49,678 nucleotides of DNA from an uncultured Clostridia bacterium (GCA_946625125.1 CAMOSU010000006.1:1-49678), one strand, 5' to 3'. Positions 16,753-25,525 are shown, counted from the stretch's first letter. Program-made: numbers and translations. Notes: generated by a model not told the origin, from the sequence alone.

Positions 16753-17460
16753 CTACCCCTTCTTTACCCGGGCTTTGATTCTTCGCAGCTCCGCCAGCAT
16801 CCGAAGGCTGTCCCGGAGCACGTTGACCTTGGATTCCCGGTGGTTGACAATCTTCACCGGCAGCTCCGCAATCCCAAAGCCCAGCTTCTGCGCCCAGAGG
16901 ATGGTTTCAAAGTCGAAGGCGAAGCCCTTGGTTTCGGTGCGGGAGAAGATGGCCTCCGCCGCGGGTCCCCGATAGGCCTTGCAGCCGCATTGGGAGTCGG
17001 AGAGCCGGAGGCCCCCCGCCACGTTCAGCACCTTGATATAGGTTCTGGAGGCCAGCTTTCGGATGGGAGTGTAGCCCGCGTAGCCCTCGGGGTGCAGAGG
17101 CCGGGAGCCGATGACCAGATCCGCCTCCGGCCTGGCGGCAAAGAGCTCCGCCGTCCGGCGGATCACGTCGGTGCCGTAGGCCACGTCCGCGTCCAGAAAC
17201 ATGCGGATGTCCCCGGCGGCGGCCAGCATGCCGGTTCTCACGGCGTTGCCCTTGCCCTGGTTGGGGGTGTAGCGGATCACCCGGACGCCCGGCAGGGCCA
17301 GAGCCTCCACCCGGGCGGCGCAGTCGTCGGAGGAGCCGTCGTCCACGAAGATCAGCTCATAGTCCGCAAAGCGGGCGGCGAGGGATTCCTGGTAGGTTTT
17401 TGCGGTGGCCTCGATAATGGGCGCCTCGTTGTACATGGGAACGATCAGGGAGAATTTCAT
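16753..17460 (-). CDS. Family 2 glycosyltransferase (dolichyl-phosphate glucosyltransferase-like)
   Basis: A 235-aa GT-A enzyme. It starts SLIVPMYNEAPII, has FVDDGSSDD for nucleotide-sugar binding, NQGKGNAVRTGM, the DxD-like metal motif FLDADV and the later DSQCGCKAYRG. There is no membrane segment, so it resembles the soluble or peripheral group that moves glucose or mannose from a nucleotide sugar to polyprenyl phosphate. The start has GGAAATGCC before the ATG, a weak ribosome site. It leads the operon with the DUF5662 and HprK-like genes; a MITE-like repeat lies just upstream. Confidence 0.85.
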   Translation of the reverse strand: MKFSLIVPMYNEAPIIEATAKTYQESLAARFADYELIFVDDGSSDDCAARVEALALPGVRVIRYTPNQGKGNAVRTGMLAAAGDIRMFLDADVAYGTDVIRRTAELFAARPEADLVIGSRPLHPEGYAGYTPIRKLASRTYIKVLNVAGGLRLSDSQCGCKAYRGPAAEAIFSRTETKGFAFDFETILWAQKLGFGIAELPVKIVNHRESKVNVLRDSLRMLAELRRIKARVKKG

Positions 17461-17524
17461 GGCATTTCCAGCTTTCTAATAGTTTCGCGCGGACTGCGAG
17501 AGTCGGAATTTGTATCCTCGCAGT

Positions 17525-17680
17525 GTTGTGTTTCACTGAAACGTTGTCATTCTGAGGGCGGCGAAGCATTGCGCCCTTCCTGGGTGAATCCGTTATCCCT
17601 TTCGTCTGCCGCGAAGAAAGGGACGGATTTCTCGGTGGAAAGCTCCCGCGAAATGACAAGCTGAAAGCGAAACAGCGTAC
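17525..17680. repeat. MITE-like repeat, copy 1
   Basis: A 156-bp element running from GTTGTGTTTCAC to GCGAAACAGCGTAC, whose two ends are imperfect inverted repeats that each include a TTGTCATT-type core. A closely similar copy lies at 32012-32147 and a half copy at 40707-40749. It contains no ORF and sits between two divergently placed minus-strand operons. Confidence 0.75.
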
Positions 17681-17713
17681 GACGGGCGCCTTGCCAAATC
17701 CCGATTTGTCGGA

Positions 17714-18646
17714 TCAGGCCTTGACTGGCTCCGCCTTCCGGTCCAGGGCGAAGCGCTTGTCGTCCTTGGGCAGATAGTCCACGGGGGTTTCCATGGGAAG
17801 CTCCAGCAGCTCGGGGTGGGCCAGCAGATGCTTGATGAGCTTCATGGACTTGGAATAATAATAACCGTCCGCCACCCGCTCGTCCAGGGTGAAGCCCAGA
17901 TTGATGACGGGCCGCACCTCAAAGCTGCCGTCGGCGTGGTACTCCGGGGCGTAATGCCGCTTTCCGATGACCACAAAGATGGTGCAGGTCCCCCAGTTGG
18001 ACAGGTGGTGGTAGCCGCAGCTCAGGTCAATGGAGCCCAGGTTGGTGAGGAAGCAGGAGGAATAGTTGGGGTCCTCCTTGATGAGATCGTAGGGGACCTT
18101 GCCCTTCCTGTCCAGCTTCAGCAGGATGGACATAATGGCGTTGAGAATGGGCCGGGGCAGCTTCACCAGCTTGTCCATGAAGCCGGTGGAGTTGTCCACC
18201 ACCCGCTCCTCCCGGATGGCGTGGATTTCGCTGACCAGGTCGTTGAAGAGGGTGTCGATGGTGGAGTCCGGCTGGAACTTCTTCATCACCAGACCCTCCT
18301 CGGAGCGGTCGGAGAACTGCTTCTTCATGGTGAAGGCCACGGAGGCGTATTTCCGCTGGTAGAGGCGGTTGCCCGCCACGAAGCGATTCATCTTGGGCCG
18401 CAGAATCAGGGTCTTGGCCACGGCGGCGCAGATGACGTGGAAGTATTTGTATTGGTCTCCCTCCCGGCCCTGGTTTTTCCGGGCCAGGTACTCCTCCACA
18501 GGCCTCAGGTCGATTTCCTCGTTGATGTAGGCCTCGTTGTCCGCCCGGTTGGGGTAGATGTAGGCCATGATCTGATTCATGGAGGGCTCGTCCCGGAGCC
18601 ACACCCCGTCAAAGCGGTCTCCCCGCTTGATTTTCTCTTTTGCCAT
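17714..18646 (-). CDS. E2-like (CAT-fold) acyltransferase domain protein without catalytic His
   Basis: A 310-aa protein resembling the catalytic domain of 2-oxo acid dehydrogenase E2 acyltransferases: CFLTNLGSIDL, GTCTIFVVIGK and the C-terminal TLDERVADGYYYSKS. There is no lipoyl or E1/E3-binding domain. In true E2 enzymes the last motif is DHRxxDG with an essential His; here it reads DERVADG, so classical acyl transfer is doubtful. The start at 18646 was chosen over 18832 because the longer form adds 62 repeat-derived residues. It ends a minus-strand cluster with an acyl-CoA ligase and a membrane acyltransferase. Confidence 0.8.
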   Translation of the reverse strand: MAKEKIKRGDRFDGVWLRDEPSMNQIMAYIYPNRADNEAYINEEIDLRPVEEYLARKNQGREGDQYKYFHVICAAVAKTLILRPKMNRFVAGNRLYQRKYASVAFTMKKQFSDRSEEGLVMKKFQPDSTIDTLFNDLVSEIHAIREERVVDNSTGFMDKLVKLPRPILNAIMSILLKLDRKGKVPYDLIKEDPNYSSCFLTNLGSIDLSCGYHHLSNWGTCTIFVVIGKRHYAPEYHADGSFEVRPVINLGFTLDERVADGYYYSKSMKLIKHLLAHPELLELPMETPVDYLPKDDKRFALDRKAEPVKA

Positions 18647-18674
18647 ACGTTTACACTTCTCTCTGTTCCATATT

Positions 18675-18701
18675 GTAGGGGGCGGCGCCTTCGACGCCCC
18701 G
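18675..18701. repeat. Single AGGG-hairpin unit
   Basis: GTAGGGGGCGGCG and the partly complementary GACGCCCC form a short hairpin between the two acyltransferase genes, similar in plan to the units at 25497 and 31006. Confidence 0.4.
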
Positions 18702-18756
18702 ATGCTGACTGCCGCGGGGAGGGGCGGGCTGTTCAGGGCGCCGGTCCCTGCGGGCG

Positions 18757-19509
18757 TTATGCCAGCAGCATCATAATCAATCCCACCAAAGGCAGGTGCA
18801 GGATAAAAATATACAGGGAATTTCGGCCGCACCAGCGGAGAAAGCGGAGAACCGGGGTCTCCGGGTTCACGCCGGGCAGGCGGGTCTTTTTTTGGGCGTA
18901 GAGACTCCTGCCCAGGACGATTCCCAGGCAGAACCAGCCCAGATGGGGAGCCAGGGGGAAGTAGTCTCCGGAGCTGAAGCCCGGGTAACGCAGCCCCAGG
19001 GGGAAGAGGAACCGGGACTCCACCAGAATCTGCTCCAGCTCCAGCCAGTAGCCCAAAAGCACCAGGCCCAGACCCAGAATCAGCAGGGCCGGGGTGGGGA
19101 GCTTTTTCAGCAGGGGATAGAGCAACATGGCAATGCCCAGCAGATGCAGCACCCCGAAGCGGATGATCATACCGGAGTCCAGCCAGCCCAGGGCGGAGCC
19201 GGCCAGGGAGCCCAGGGTCAGCACCATGCCTCCGGCAAGGACCAGCAGGCCCCGCCGGAAGCTCCGGCGGCCCAGGGTGGCGGAGAGACCGGAGAGCAGC
19301 ACAAAGAGCAGGCCGCCGTACTGCATCACAAAGGCCACCTCCGGGGGCAGGCGGAAGCGCCGCAGAACATAGGACAGGTAAAACAGGCTGTGGGAGGCGA
19401 TGACGCAGAGGATCAGAAAGCCCCGAAGAGCGTCAATCTCCCAGATCCGTTCCCTTCTCCCCGGGACGGATTCGGAGTCCCCCGAAGTATTACGCGGTTC
19501 GTGTTTCAT
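18757..19509 (-). CDS. DUF1624/HGSNAT-like membrane acyltransferase
   Basis: A 250-aa membrane protein with about seven hydrophobic helices. The N-terminal RIWEIDALRGFLILCVIASHSLF matches the DUF1624 (heparan-alpha-glucosaminide N-acetyltransferase catalytic) family, in which the D-x-x-RG and following His act in moving acetyl groups across or at the membrane. The ATG at 19509 lies 7 bp after the acyl-CoA ligase stop; the longer ORF-track start would overlap that gene by nearly 200 bp and is rejected. Co-transcription with the ligase suggests that the donor or substrate is an acyl group made next door. Confidence 0.75.
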   Translation of the reverse strand: MKHEPRNTSGDSESVPGRRERIWEIDALRGFLILCVIASHSLFYLSYVLRRFRLPPEVAFVMQYGGLLFVLLSGLSATLGRRSFRRGLLVLAGGMVLTLGSLAGSALGWLDSGMIIRFGVLHLLGIAMLLYPLLKKLPTPALLILGLGLVLLGYWLELEQILVESRFLFPLGLRYPGFSSGDYFPLAPHLGWFCLGIVLGRSLYAQKKTRLPGVNPETPVLRFLRWCGRNSLYIFILHLPLVGLIMMLLA

Positions 19510-19516
19510 GCTTTGT

Positions 19517-21241
19517 TCAGGCCTCGGCCTGGGCGTTGGCTTCCTCCTCCAGCACCCGATAGGCCACCTTGCCCACCAGGGTCTTGGGAAGCTCCTCCCG
19601 GAACTCGATTTCATAGGGCATGGCGTACTTGGCGATGTTCTTGCGGCAGTGGGCCATGAGCTCCTCCCGAATCTCGTCGGAGGGCTTGTATTCCGGCCGC
19701 AGCACCACAAAGGCCTTGACCTTCTGCATCTTGTACTTGTCCTTCACCCCCACCACGCAGGAGTACAGGACCTTCTCGTGGCCGTCGATGATGTTCTCAA
19801 GCTGGCTGGGATAGACGTTGTAGCCGGAGGTGATGATCATGCGCTTGATCCTCTGCCGGAAGTAGACGAAGCCGTCGCTGTCCATGGTACCCAGGTCTCC
19901 GGTGTGGAGCCAGATCCGCCCGTCCGCGTGACGGCGGAGGGTCTGGGCGGTCTCCTCGGGGTTGTCGATGTAGCACATCATCACAGAGGGGCCGGAAATG
20001 CAGATCTCTCCCTCAATGTTGGGCTCCACCTCCTCTTCGGTGCCGGGGCTGACGATTTTATAGTAGGTGTCCGGGAAGGGAATGCCGATGGAGCCGGAGC
20101 GGGCGTAATCCCGGGGGGTCAGACAGGAGGCGGTGACGCATTCCGTGGTGCCGTAGCCCTCCCGGATCTGGATGGAGGCCTTGTGGGCCTTCAGGAAATC
20201 GTCCACCTTCCGCTTCAGCTCCACGGAGAGGGAGTCTCCTCCGGAGAACATGCCGTCCAGGAAGCTCAGGTCCGCTCCCTCCAGCAGATCCGTCCGCAGC
20301 AGGGCCTCAAAGAGGGTAGGGACCCCGGGGATCAGATTGGGCTTTTTCTTCACCAGAAGCTGAGCGTAGGTCTTTACGTTGAACTGAGGCACCAGAATGC
20401 AGCGGGCGCCTCCCACCAAGGCGGTGTGGATGCCGATGCCCAGACCGAAGCCGTGGAATACGGGCATGACGGAGAGCATCTTTTTCCCCACGATGCTGGG
20501 CAGGCCGGAGGCGGCGATGGTTTGCAGGGCGGTGGCGTTGAAGTTGTCCGAGGACAGGAGAATGCCCTTGGTGGTGCCGGTGGTGCCGCCGGAGTAGAGA
20601 ATGGAGGCCCCCTCCCGGCTGAGAATCACGTCCTCATCGGGAAGCTCCTTCACCTGCGCCCCGGCCCGCAGGAAGTCCTTCCAGAGGATGTAATCCCCGT
20701 CCTTGGGGAGCTTGGGAATCTTCCGGGCGGCCTTGGTCATGGGATAGAGCAGATTCAGGGGAGCGGGCAGCTCGTCCTTGATGAAGGCAATCAGCACCTT
20801 CACCGGCTGCTCCAGCTTTTGACGAATCTCCTCCAGCTTGGGATAGAACTGGTCCAGGGTCAGAATGGCCTTGGAGTGGGAGAAGTTCAGGTAGAAGGCA
20901 ATCTCTGCCGGGGCGGACAGGGGGTGGATCATGTTGGACACGGCCCCGATGCGGTTCAGAGCGTAGAAGGTGTCCAGGGCCTGGGGGCAGTTGGGCATGC
21001 AGATGGTCACCCGGTCCCCCTTGCCGATGCCCAGGGCCAGCAGCGCCCGGGCGGTGCGGTCAATGCGCTGCATGAACTGGGCGTAGCTGGTGGGCTTGTT
21101 CATAAACTCATAGGCCACCAGGCCGGGATGCTCCCGGGCGGTGCGCCGGACGATTTGATAGATGGTCAGCCTGGGATACTCCAGGTGCTTCGGCATATTG
21201 CCGTAGAAATTCAGCCAGGGGGCCTGTGCGGAAATACCCAT
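19517..21241 (-). CDS. AMP-forming acyl-CoA synthetase (fatty acid-CoA ligase-like)
   Basis: A 574-aa adenylate-forming enzyme of the ANL family. Core motifs are present: the P-loop YSGGTTGTTKG, REGYGTTE, WLHTGDLG, the hinge YFRQRIKRMIITSGYN and the C-terminal catalytic lysine context LPKTLVGKV. It should activate a carboxylic acid with ATP and load it onto CoA or a carrier; the long hydrophobic-looking substrate region fits fatty acids, but the substrate is not known. It is the first gene of a minus-strand cluster followed by two acyltransferase-like genes and has a consensus promoter at 21292-21320. Confidence 0.9.
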   Translation of the reverse strand: MGISAQAPWLNFYGNMPKHLEYPRLTIYQIVRRTAREHPGLVAYEFMNKPTSYAQFMQRIDRTARALLALGIGKGDRVTICMPNCPQALDTFYALNRIGAVSNMIHPLSAPAEIAFYLNFSHSKAILTLDQFYPKLEEIRQKLEQPVKVLIAFIKDELPAPLNLLYPMTKAARKIPKLPKDGDYILWKDFLRAGAQVKELPDEDVILSREGASILYSGGTTGTTKGILLSSDNFNATALQTIAASGLPSIVGKKMLSVMPVFHGFGLGIGIHTALVGGARCILVPQFNVKTYAQLLVKKKPNLIPGVPTLFEALLRTDLLEGADLSFLDGMFSGGDSLSVELKRKVDDFLKAHKASIQIREGYGTTECVTASCLTPRDYARSGSIGIPFPDTYYKIVSPGTEEEVEPNIEGEICISGPSVMMCYIDNPEETAQTLRRHADGRIWLHTGDLGTMDSDGFVYFRQRIKRMIITSGYNVYPSQLENIIDGHEKVLYSCVVGVKDKYKMQKVKAFVVLRPEYKPSDEIREELMAHCRKNIAKYAMPYEIEFREELPKTLVGKVAYRVLEEEANAQAEA

Positions 21242-21291
21242 GTCAGTTTCCTCTCACTTTTCTCATTTCTGTGCCGGGGCAATACGATGCT

Positions 21292-21320
21292 ATTATATAG
21301 GACAAGCCGGAAAATTGCAA
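21292..21320 (-). promoter_or_regulatory. Housekeeping-type promoter of the acyl-CoA synthetase gene
   Basis: On the minus strand TTGCAA and a perfect TATAAT are separated by 17 bp, about 50 bp upstream of the start codon. Confidence 0.8.
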
Positions 21321-21350
21321 GCATTTTATATGCCGGAGTCCCAGGACCGC

Positions 21351-21430
21351 AGGGACGGCGCCGCTCTGTATCAGTTCCGGCGGCCAAATCGGAGATTTGG
21401 GCCGTCACTGATCTGCCGCCCGCCGTTCCC
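21351..21430. repeat. 80-bp palindromic intergenic repeat, copy 2
   Basis: Second copy of the 10-89 element, about 90% alike by eye, with the inner palindrome CCAAATCGGAGATTTGG. It lies between the acyl-CoA synthetase promoter and the tandem array. Confidence 0.8.
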
Positions 21431-21501
21431 GCATGGAGCAAAGGAATCAGCAACAAGGAATATGGAATAATTGCGGTGTTTTCAAATTGCCATGGAAATG
21501 G

Positions 21502-22275
21502 GGAACGGATTCTTCGCTGCGCTCAGAATGACAAAAACGGCACGTTTCCGCCGTAGGGGCGCACAGTGTGCGCCCGCTGCTTCCCGGCTGCGCCCGGTAT
21601 GGACCAAGGAACGGATTCTTCGCTGCGCTCAGAATGACAAAAAACGGCACGTTTCCGCCGTAGGGGCGCACAGTGTGCGCCCGCTGCTATGGACCGAGGA
21701 ACGGATTCTTCGCTGCGCTCAGAATGACAAAAAACGGCACGTTTCCGCCGTAGGGGCGCACAGTGTGCGCCCGCTGCTATGGACCGAGGAACGGATTCTT
21801 CGCCGCCCTCAGAATGACAAAAACGGCACGTTTCCGCCGTAGAGGCGCACAGTGTGCGCCCGGTGCTTTCCGGCTGCGCCCGGTGCTATGGACCGAGGAA
21901 CGGATTCTTCGCTGCGCTCAGAATGACAAAAAACGGCACGTTTCCGCCGTAGGGGCGCACAGTGTGCGCCCGCTGCTTCCCGGCTGCGCCCGGTATGGAC
22001 CAAGGAACGGATTCTTCGCTGCGCTCAGAATGACAAAAAACGGCACGTTTCCGCCGTAGGGGCGCACAGTGTGCGCCCGCTGCTTCCCGGCTGCGCCCGG
22101 TGCTGTGGACCGAGGAACGGATTCTTCGCTGCGCTCAGAATGACAAAAACGGCACGTTTCCGCCGCAGGGGCGCACAGTGTGCGCCCGGTGCTATGGACC
22201 GAGGAACGGATTCACCCATGAAGGGCGCAATGCTTCGCTGCGCTCAGAATGACAAAAACGCTACGTTTCCGCCGC
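21502..22275. repeat. Tandem array of eight composite repeats (about 90 or 107-110 bp each)
   Basis: GGAACGGATTC recurs at 21502, 21608, 21698, 21788, 21897, 22004, 22114 and 22203. Each unit has a TTCTTCGCTGCGCTCAGAAT module, then ACGGCACGTTTCCGCC and the palindrome AGGGGCGCACAGTGTGCGCC. Short units are about 90 bp; longer ones carry an extra CTTCCCGGCTGCGCCCGG segment. ORFs of 60-120 aa in this region are by-products of the repeat. The last unit differs (it includes ATGAAGGGCGCAATG) and abuts the sigG promoter. There is no gene between 21242 and 22344. Confidence 0.9.
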
Positions 22276-22286
22276 GGGGGCGGCCT

Positions 22287-22315
22287 GCATGATTTTTCCA
22301 GCCCGGGGCATAATA
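22287..22315 (+). promoter_or_regulatory. Forespore (sigma-F/sigma-G type) promoter of sigG
   Basis: GCATG (-35) and CATAATA (-10, within GGGGCATAATA) are 17 bp apart, about 30 bp before the sigG start. This agrees with the forespore sigma consensus and with spoIIIG control in Bacillus. Confidence 0.75.
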
Positions 22316-22344
22316 GGGGGGAAATCACGAAAACGGAGGCTGTT

Positions 22345-23121
22345 ATGCAGGGCAAGGTAGAAATCTGTGGAGTGAATACGGCAAAGCTGGGGACCCTGAA
22401 GCCCGGGGAGACGGAGGCCCTGCTGCGAAAGAGCCGGGCCGGGGACCGGGCGGCCCGGCAGAAGCTCATCGAGGGAAATCTGCGCCTGGTGCTCATGGTG
22501 ATCCAGCGCTTCCTGGGCCGGGGGGAGAACCCGGACGATCTCTTTCAGGTGGGCTGCGTGGGGCTTTTGAAGGCCATCAACAACTTCGACCCCGACCTGG
22601 ACGTGCGCTTTTCCACCTACGGCGTGCCGATGATTTGCGGGGAGATACGCCGCTATCTCCGGGACAATACCGCCATTCGGGTGAGCCGCTCCCTGCGGGA
22701 CACGGCCTACCGGGTGCTCCAGTGCAAGGAGCGGCTGCTGGCGGAGCGGGGGCGGGAGCCCAGTCTGGAGGAGCTGGCTCAGACCATGGGCCTGCCCCTG
22801 TCCGGGGTGGCGGAGGCCATGGACGCCATTTCCGCCCCGGTGTCCCTCTATGATCCCGTCCACAGCGACAGCGGAGACCCCCTGCTGGTGATGGACCAGA
22901 TCAGCGACCCCAAGAGCACCGACGAGCGCTGGCTGGAGGAGCTGGCCCTGAAGGACGCCATGGCAGAGCTGGGAGAACGGGAAAAGCGGATTCTCAGCCT
23001 GCGCTACTACGACGGCAAGACCCAGGTGGAGGTGGCTCAGACCATCGGCATCTCCCAGGCCCAGGTCTCCCGGCTGGAAAAGGGGGCTCTGAAGCGCTTG
23101 AAAAAGGCCATCGTCTCCTGA
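22345..23121 (+). CDS. sigG: Sporulation sigma factor SigG
   Basis: A 258-aa sigma-70 family protein, close to the 260 aa of Bacillus SigG. It begins with the SigG hallmark KVEICGVNTAKL, has region 2 (EGNLRLVLMVIQRFLGRG, DDLFQVGCVGLLKA, FSTYGVPMICGEIRR), region 3 (SRSLRDTAYRVLQ) and region 4 with a helix-turn-helix (TQVEVAQTIGISQAQVSRLE). SigG drives late forespore genes after engulfment. The ATG has GGAGG 5 bases upstream; the ORF-track start is inside the repeat array. spoIIGA/sigE, which often precede sigG, are absent, and the gene stands alone behind the repeats. Confidence 0.95.
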   Translation: MQGKVEICGVNTAKLGTLKPGETEALLRKSRAGDRAARQKLIEGNLRLVLMVIQRFLGRGENPDDLFQVGCVGLLKAINNFDPDLDVRFSTYGVPMICGEIRRYLRDNTAIRVSRSLRDTAYRVLQCKERLLAERGREPSLEELAQTMGLPLSGVAEAMDAISAPVSLYDPVHSDSGDPLLVMDQISDPKSTDERWLEELALKDAMAELGEREKRILSLRYYDGKTQVEVAQTIGISQAQVSRLEKGALKRLKKAIVS

Positions 23122-23290
23122 GCCGCCCGGAGGAGCGCGGCGCGGAACCCTTCCTTGCGCGGGGACGGGCGCGGCTCCTCCGCCATCCCCGGCCCGCGAA
23201 TCGGACAAACGGACAAGCGATGCTTGTCCCCGCGTCTGAAAAAACGGAACAGCGCGCCGCGGACGGATGGGCGCGGGGCGGAAAACGGGA

Positions 23291-23319
23291 TTGCAAAATC
23301 GGGACTTCTCTGATATAAT
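23291..23319 (+). promoter_or_regulatory. Housekeeping-type promoter of the M3 peptidase gene
   Basis: TTGCAA and TATAAT are separated by 17 bp, 28 bp before the ATG. Confidence 0.8.
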
Positions 23320-23347
23320 GAGAAAAACTGTCGAAGGAGGTCCTGCC

Positions 23348-25099
23348 ATGAGACCGTCCCGTAAGATTTTTCGTACCCTGCTGTGTCTGACTCTGGTGCT
23401 TCTGCTGCTCCAGGGCTGCGGCCTTGTGATGCCCCAGCTTCCCAACCTGCCCACCGGGGAGGCGCCTCAGACGGAGCCCACCGGCCAGGGGGACTACACC
23501 GGGGACATGCCCCGCTTTTCCCAGATCTACTATGAGCGCCCGGATCTGGAGGGGATCAGCGACGCCTTTGAAAAGCTGATCGCGGACCTGGAGGCGGACA
23601 ATCTCACCGCGGAGCAGGGAGTGTCCCGGCTGGAGGAGGTCTATGACCTTTACAACCTGTTCTACACCATGGACGAGGTGGCCCAGATTCGCTACTACCA
23701 CGACGTCACAGGCACCCGTTACGCCGACGAGAGCGATTGGTTCCTGGAAAATGAGCCGGTGATGGACCAGCTCTTTGAGGAGCTCTGCTACGCCTCCGCC
23801 AACTGCGCCATAGGTCAGGAGCTGGACGAGAGCTTCTGGGGCGGCTGGACCGTGGAGGCCTACCGGGGCCGGGAGCCGGAAACCCTGGACCGGGCGTATC
23901 TGGAGCTGGCCCAGAGGGAGAACGCCATCCTCACGGAATACCGCCGGGTCACGGCGGAGGCCTCCGTGGAATGGAAGGGAGAGGAGCGCTCCTTCCTGGA
24001 GCTGCAGCAGGACGCCTCCATCAGCCTGGAGGAGTGGAACCAGATCCGGGACCTGTACTATGACGAATACGCCCCCATCCTGGGGGAGATCTACCTCCGT
24101 CTGGTGGAGGTCCGGCAGGAGCTGGCGGAGTACATGGGACTGGAAAGCTACGAGGACTACGTGTACTACGCCGTCTACCAGCGGGACTATTCCCCCCAGG
24201 AGGCGGAGCAGATGCTGGAGCAGATCAGGCAGGAGCTGGCCCCGCTGTACAAGGAGCTCTCCCTGAATCGCCGCTGGGACGCTTTGCGCTACACCGAGCT
24301 CAACGAGTCGGAGAATCTGGACGCCATCTTCACCGCCGCCCGGAAGATGGGCGGCACCGTCCGCAACGCCTTCCGGGATATGGAGCGCTACGAGCTCTAC
24401 GACATCGACATCTCCGATAAGAAGGCGGATCTGTCCTACCAGTGCTACCTCTATACCTATGACAATCCCTTTGTATTTGTGAAAACCGAGGGCTACAGCG
24501 ACGACATCCTCAGCTTTGGCCATGAGTTCGGACATTTTGTGGACGCCTGGTACAACCGGGACGCCACCGACTCCCACGATCTGAGCGAGGTGTTCTCCCA
24601 GGGCATGGAGTATCTGCTGCTGTCCTATGTGCCGGAGGACTACCGGGAGGAGCTCACCACCTACAAGCTCCTGGATACCGTGGATACCTTCACCCAGCAG
24701 GGGAGCTACGCGGCCTTTGAGCACGAGGTCTATTCCAAGCCCGCCTCGGAGTGGAGCCCGGAGGCCCTCAACGAGCTGTCTTTGAAGCTTTCCAAGGACT
24801 TCGGCTACTACGAGCCGGGGGACGACAATTTCTACGCCAAGAGCTGGGTGGACATCAATCACCTGTTTGAGTCGCCCTTCTATGTGGTGAGCTACTGTGC
24901 CTCCAACGATCCCGCCTTCCAGATCTACGCCCTGGAATGCCGGGAGCCGGGAGCGGGCCTGGAGGTCTGGAACCGGATGCTGCCCCGGGACTACGACGGC
25001 TTTTTGGATACCGTCATGGAGCAGGGAGGTCTGGAGGATCCCTTCGCTCCGGACCGTATGGCCCGGATTGCCGCCCTGCTCCGGGAGAAGCTGAACTGA
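23348..25099 (+). CDS. M3-family metallopeptidase lipoprotein (oligoendopeptidase-like)
   Basis: A 583-aa exported lipoprotein. The signal peptide LCLTLVLLLLQGC ends in a lipobox Cys, so the enzyme should be tethered outside the membrane. The zinc site HEFGH is at residues 392-396 and the third ligand is probably E414 in SEVFSQ, the spacing expected of the M3 (thimet/oligoendopeptidase F) family. Most OepF-like enzymes are cytoplasmic, so the lipoprotein signal is notable; it may trim peptides during nutrient uptake. The ATG has AGGAGG 7 bases upstream; the ORF-track start precedes the promoter. Confidence 0.9.
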   Translation: MRPSRKIFRTLLCLTLVLLLLQGCGLVMPQLPNLPTGEAPQTEPTGQGDYTGDMPRFSQIYYERPDLEGISDAFEKLIADLEADNLTAEQGVSRLEEVYDLYNLFYTMDEVAQIRYYHDVTGTRYADESDWFLENEPVMDQLFEELCYASANCAIGQELDESFWGGWTVEAYRGREPETLDRAYLELAQRENAILTEYRRVTAEASVEWKGEERSFLELQQDASISLEEWNQIRDLYYDEYAPILGEIYLRLVEVRQELAEYMGLESYEDYVYYAVYQRDYSPQEAEQMLEQIRQELAPLYKELSLNRRWDALRYTELNESENLDAIFTAARKMGGTVRNAFRDMERYELYDIDISDKKADLSYQCYLYTYDNPFVFVKTEGYSDDILSFGHEFGHFVDAWYNRDATDSHDLSEVFSQGMEYLLLSYVPEDYREELTTYKLLDTVDTFTQQGSYAAFEHEVYSKPASEWSPEALNELSLKLSKDFGYYEPGDDNFYAKSWVDINHLFESPFYVVSYCASNDPAFQIYALECREPGAGLEVWNRMLPRDYDGFLDTVMEQGGLEDPFAPDRMARIAALLREKLN

Positions 25100-25164
25100 T
25101 TTGATACATGGATTCGCGGCAGCCGGGCAGACTGCCCGGTCCGGCGACGGACCCCGATCAAAAA

Positions 25165-25207
25165 CCCCGGGCCGGAAGCGCTGTGCTTCCGGCCCGGGGC
25201 GCTGTCT
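25165..25207 (-). terminator. Terminator of the mutY-DUF1292 operon
   Basis: CCCCGGGCCGGAAGC and its complement form a 15-bp stem; on the minus strand a T run follows the stem. The plus-strand side has no T run, so it mainly serves the minus-strand operon. Confidence 0.8.
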
Positions 25208-25214
25208 TACAGTC

Positions 25215-25472
25215 TTACAGGGGCTCGTCCATGAGACTTTCAAACTCGGCGGCCACCTTTTCAAAGGTTTCCTCGTCGATGTCCAGCAGCTCAAAGTCGT
25301 CTCCCACGGGCTTGTAGCCGTAGAGATATACGTCCTCGCTGCCGTCCAGGGCCTCCAGAGCGATATAGTCCTGGCCCTCCACGTCGAAGATCCCCATGAT
25401 CCCGCAGTCAAAGCCCTGGTTGTCGTCAAACTCCAGATGGATGATCTGGTCCTCGCTGTAGTTTCCGGTCAT
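25215..25472 (-). CDS. DUF1292 family protein
   Basis: An 85-aa very acidic protein. It has the DUF1292 pattern IIHLEFDDNQGFDCGIMGIFDVEGQDY followed by VYLYGYKP. This family (relatives of YrzB) is widespread in Firmicutes and its role is unknown. The ATG at 25472 has AAAGGAGG 8 bases upstream; the ORF-track start at 25703 is inside mutY and is rejected. It lies about 50 bp after mutY on the same strand, with one AGGG-hairpin between them. Confidence 0.85.
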   Translation of the reverse strand: MTGNYSEDQIIHLEFDDNQGFDCGIMGIFDVEGQDYIALEALDGSEDVYLYGYKPVGDDFELLDIDEETFEKVAAEFESLMDEPL

Positions 25473-25496
25473 CTTGTTTTCCTCCTTTTTATCCCC

Positions 25497-25525
25497 GGGG
25501 ACGGCGCGGAGCCGTCCCGCGATTT
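25497..25525. repeat. Single AGGG-hairpin unit
   Basis: GGGGACGGC and GCCGTCCC flank a five-base loop (GCGGA), followed by GCGATTTTT. It matches single units of the 31006 array and lies between mutY and the DUF1292 gene. Confidence 0.55.

Noticed and set aside
21471-22292. Several 64-123 aa ORFs inside the tandem array
   Set aside because: They contain the same peptide repeated once per DNA unit and occur on both strands; they are by-products of the repeat.
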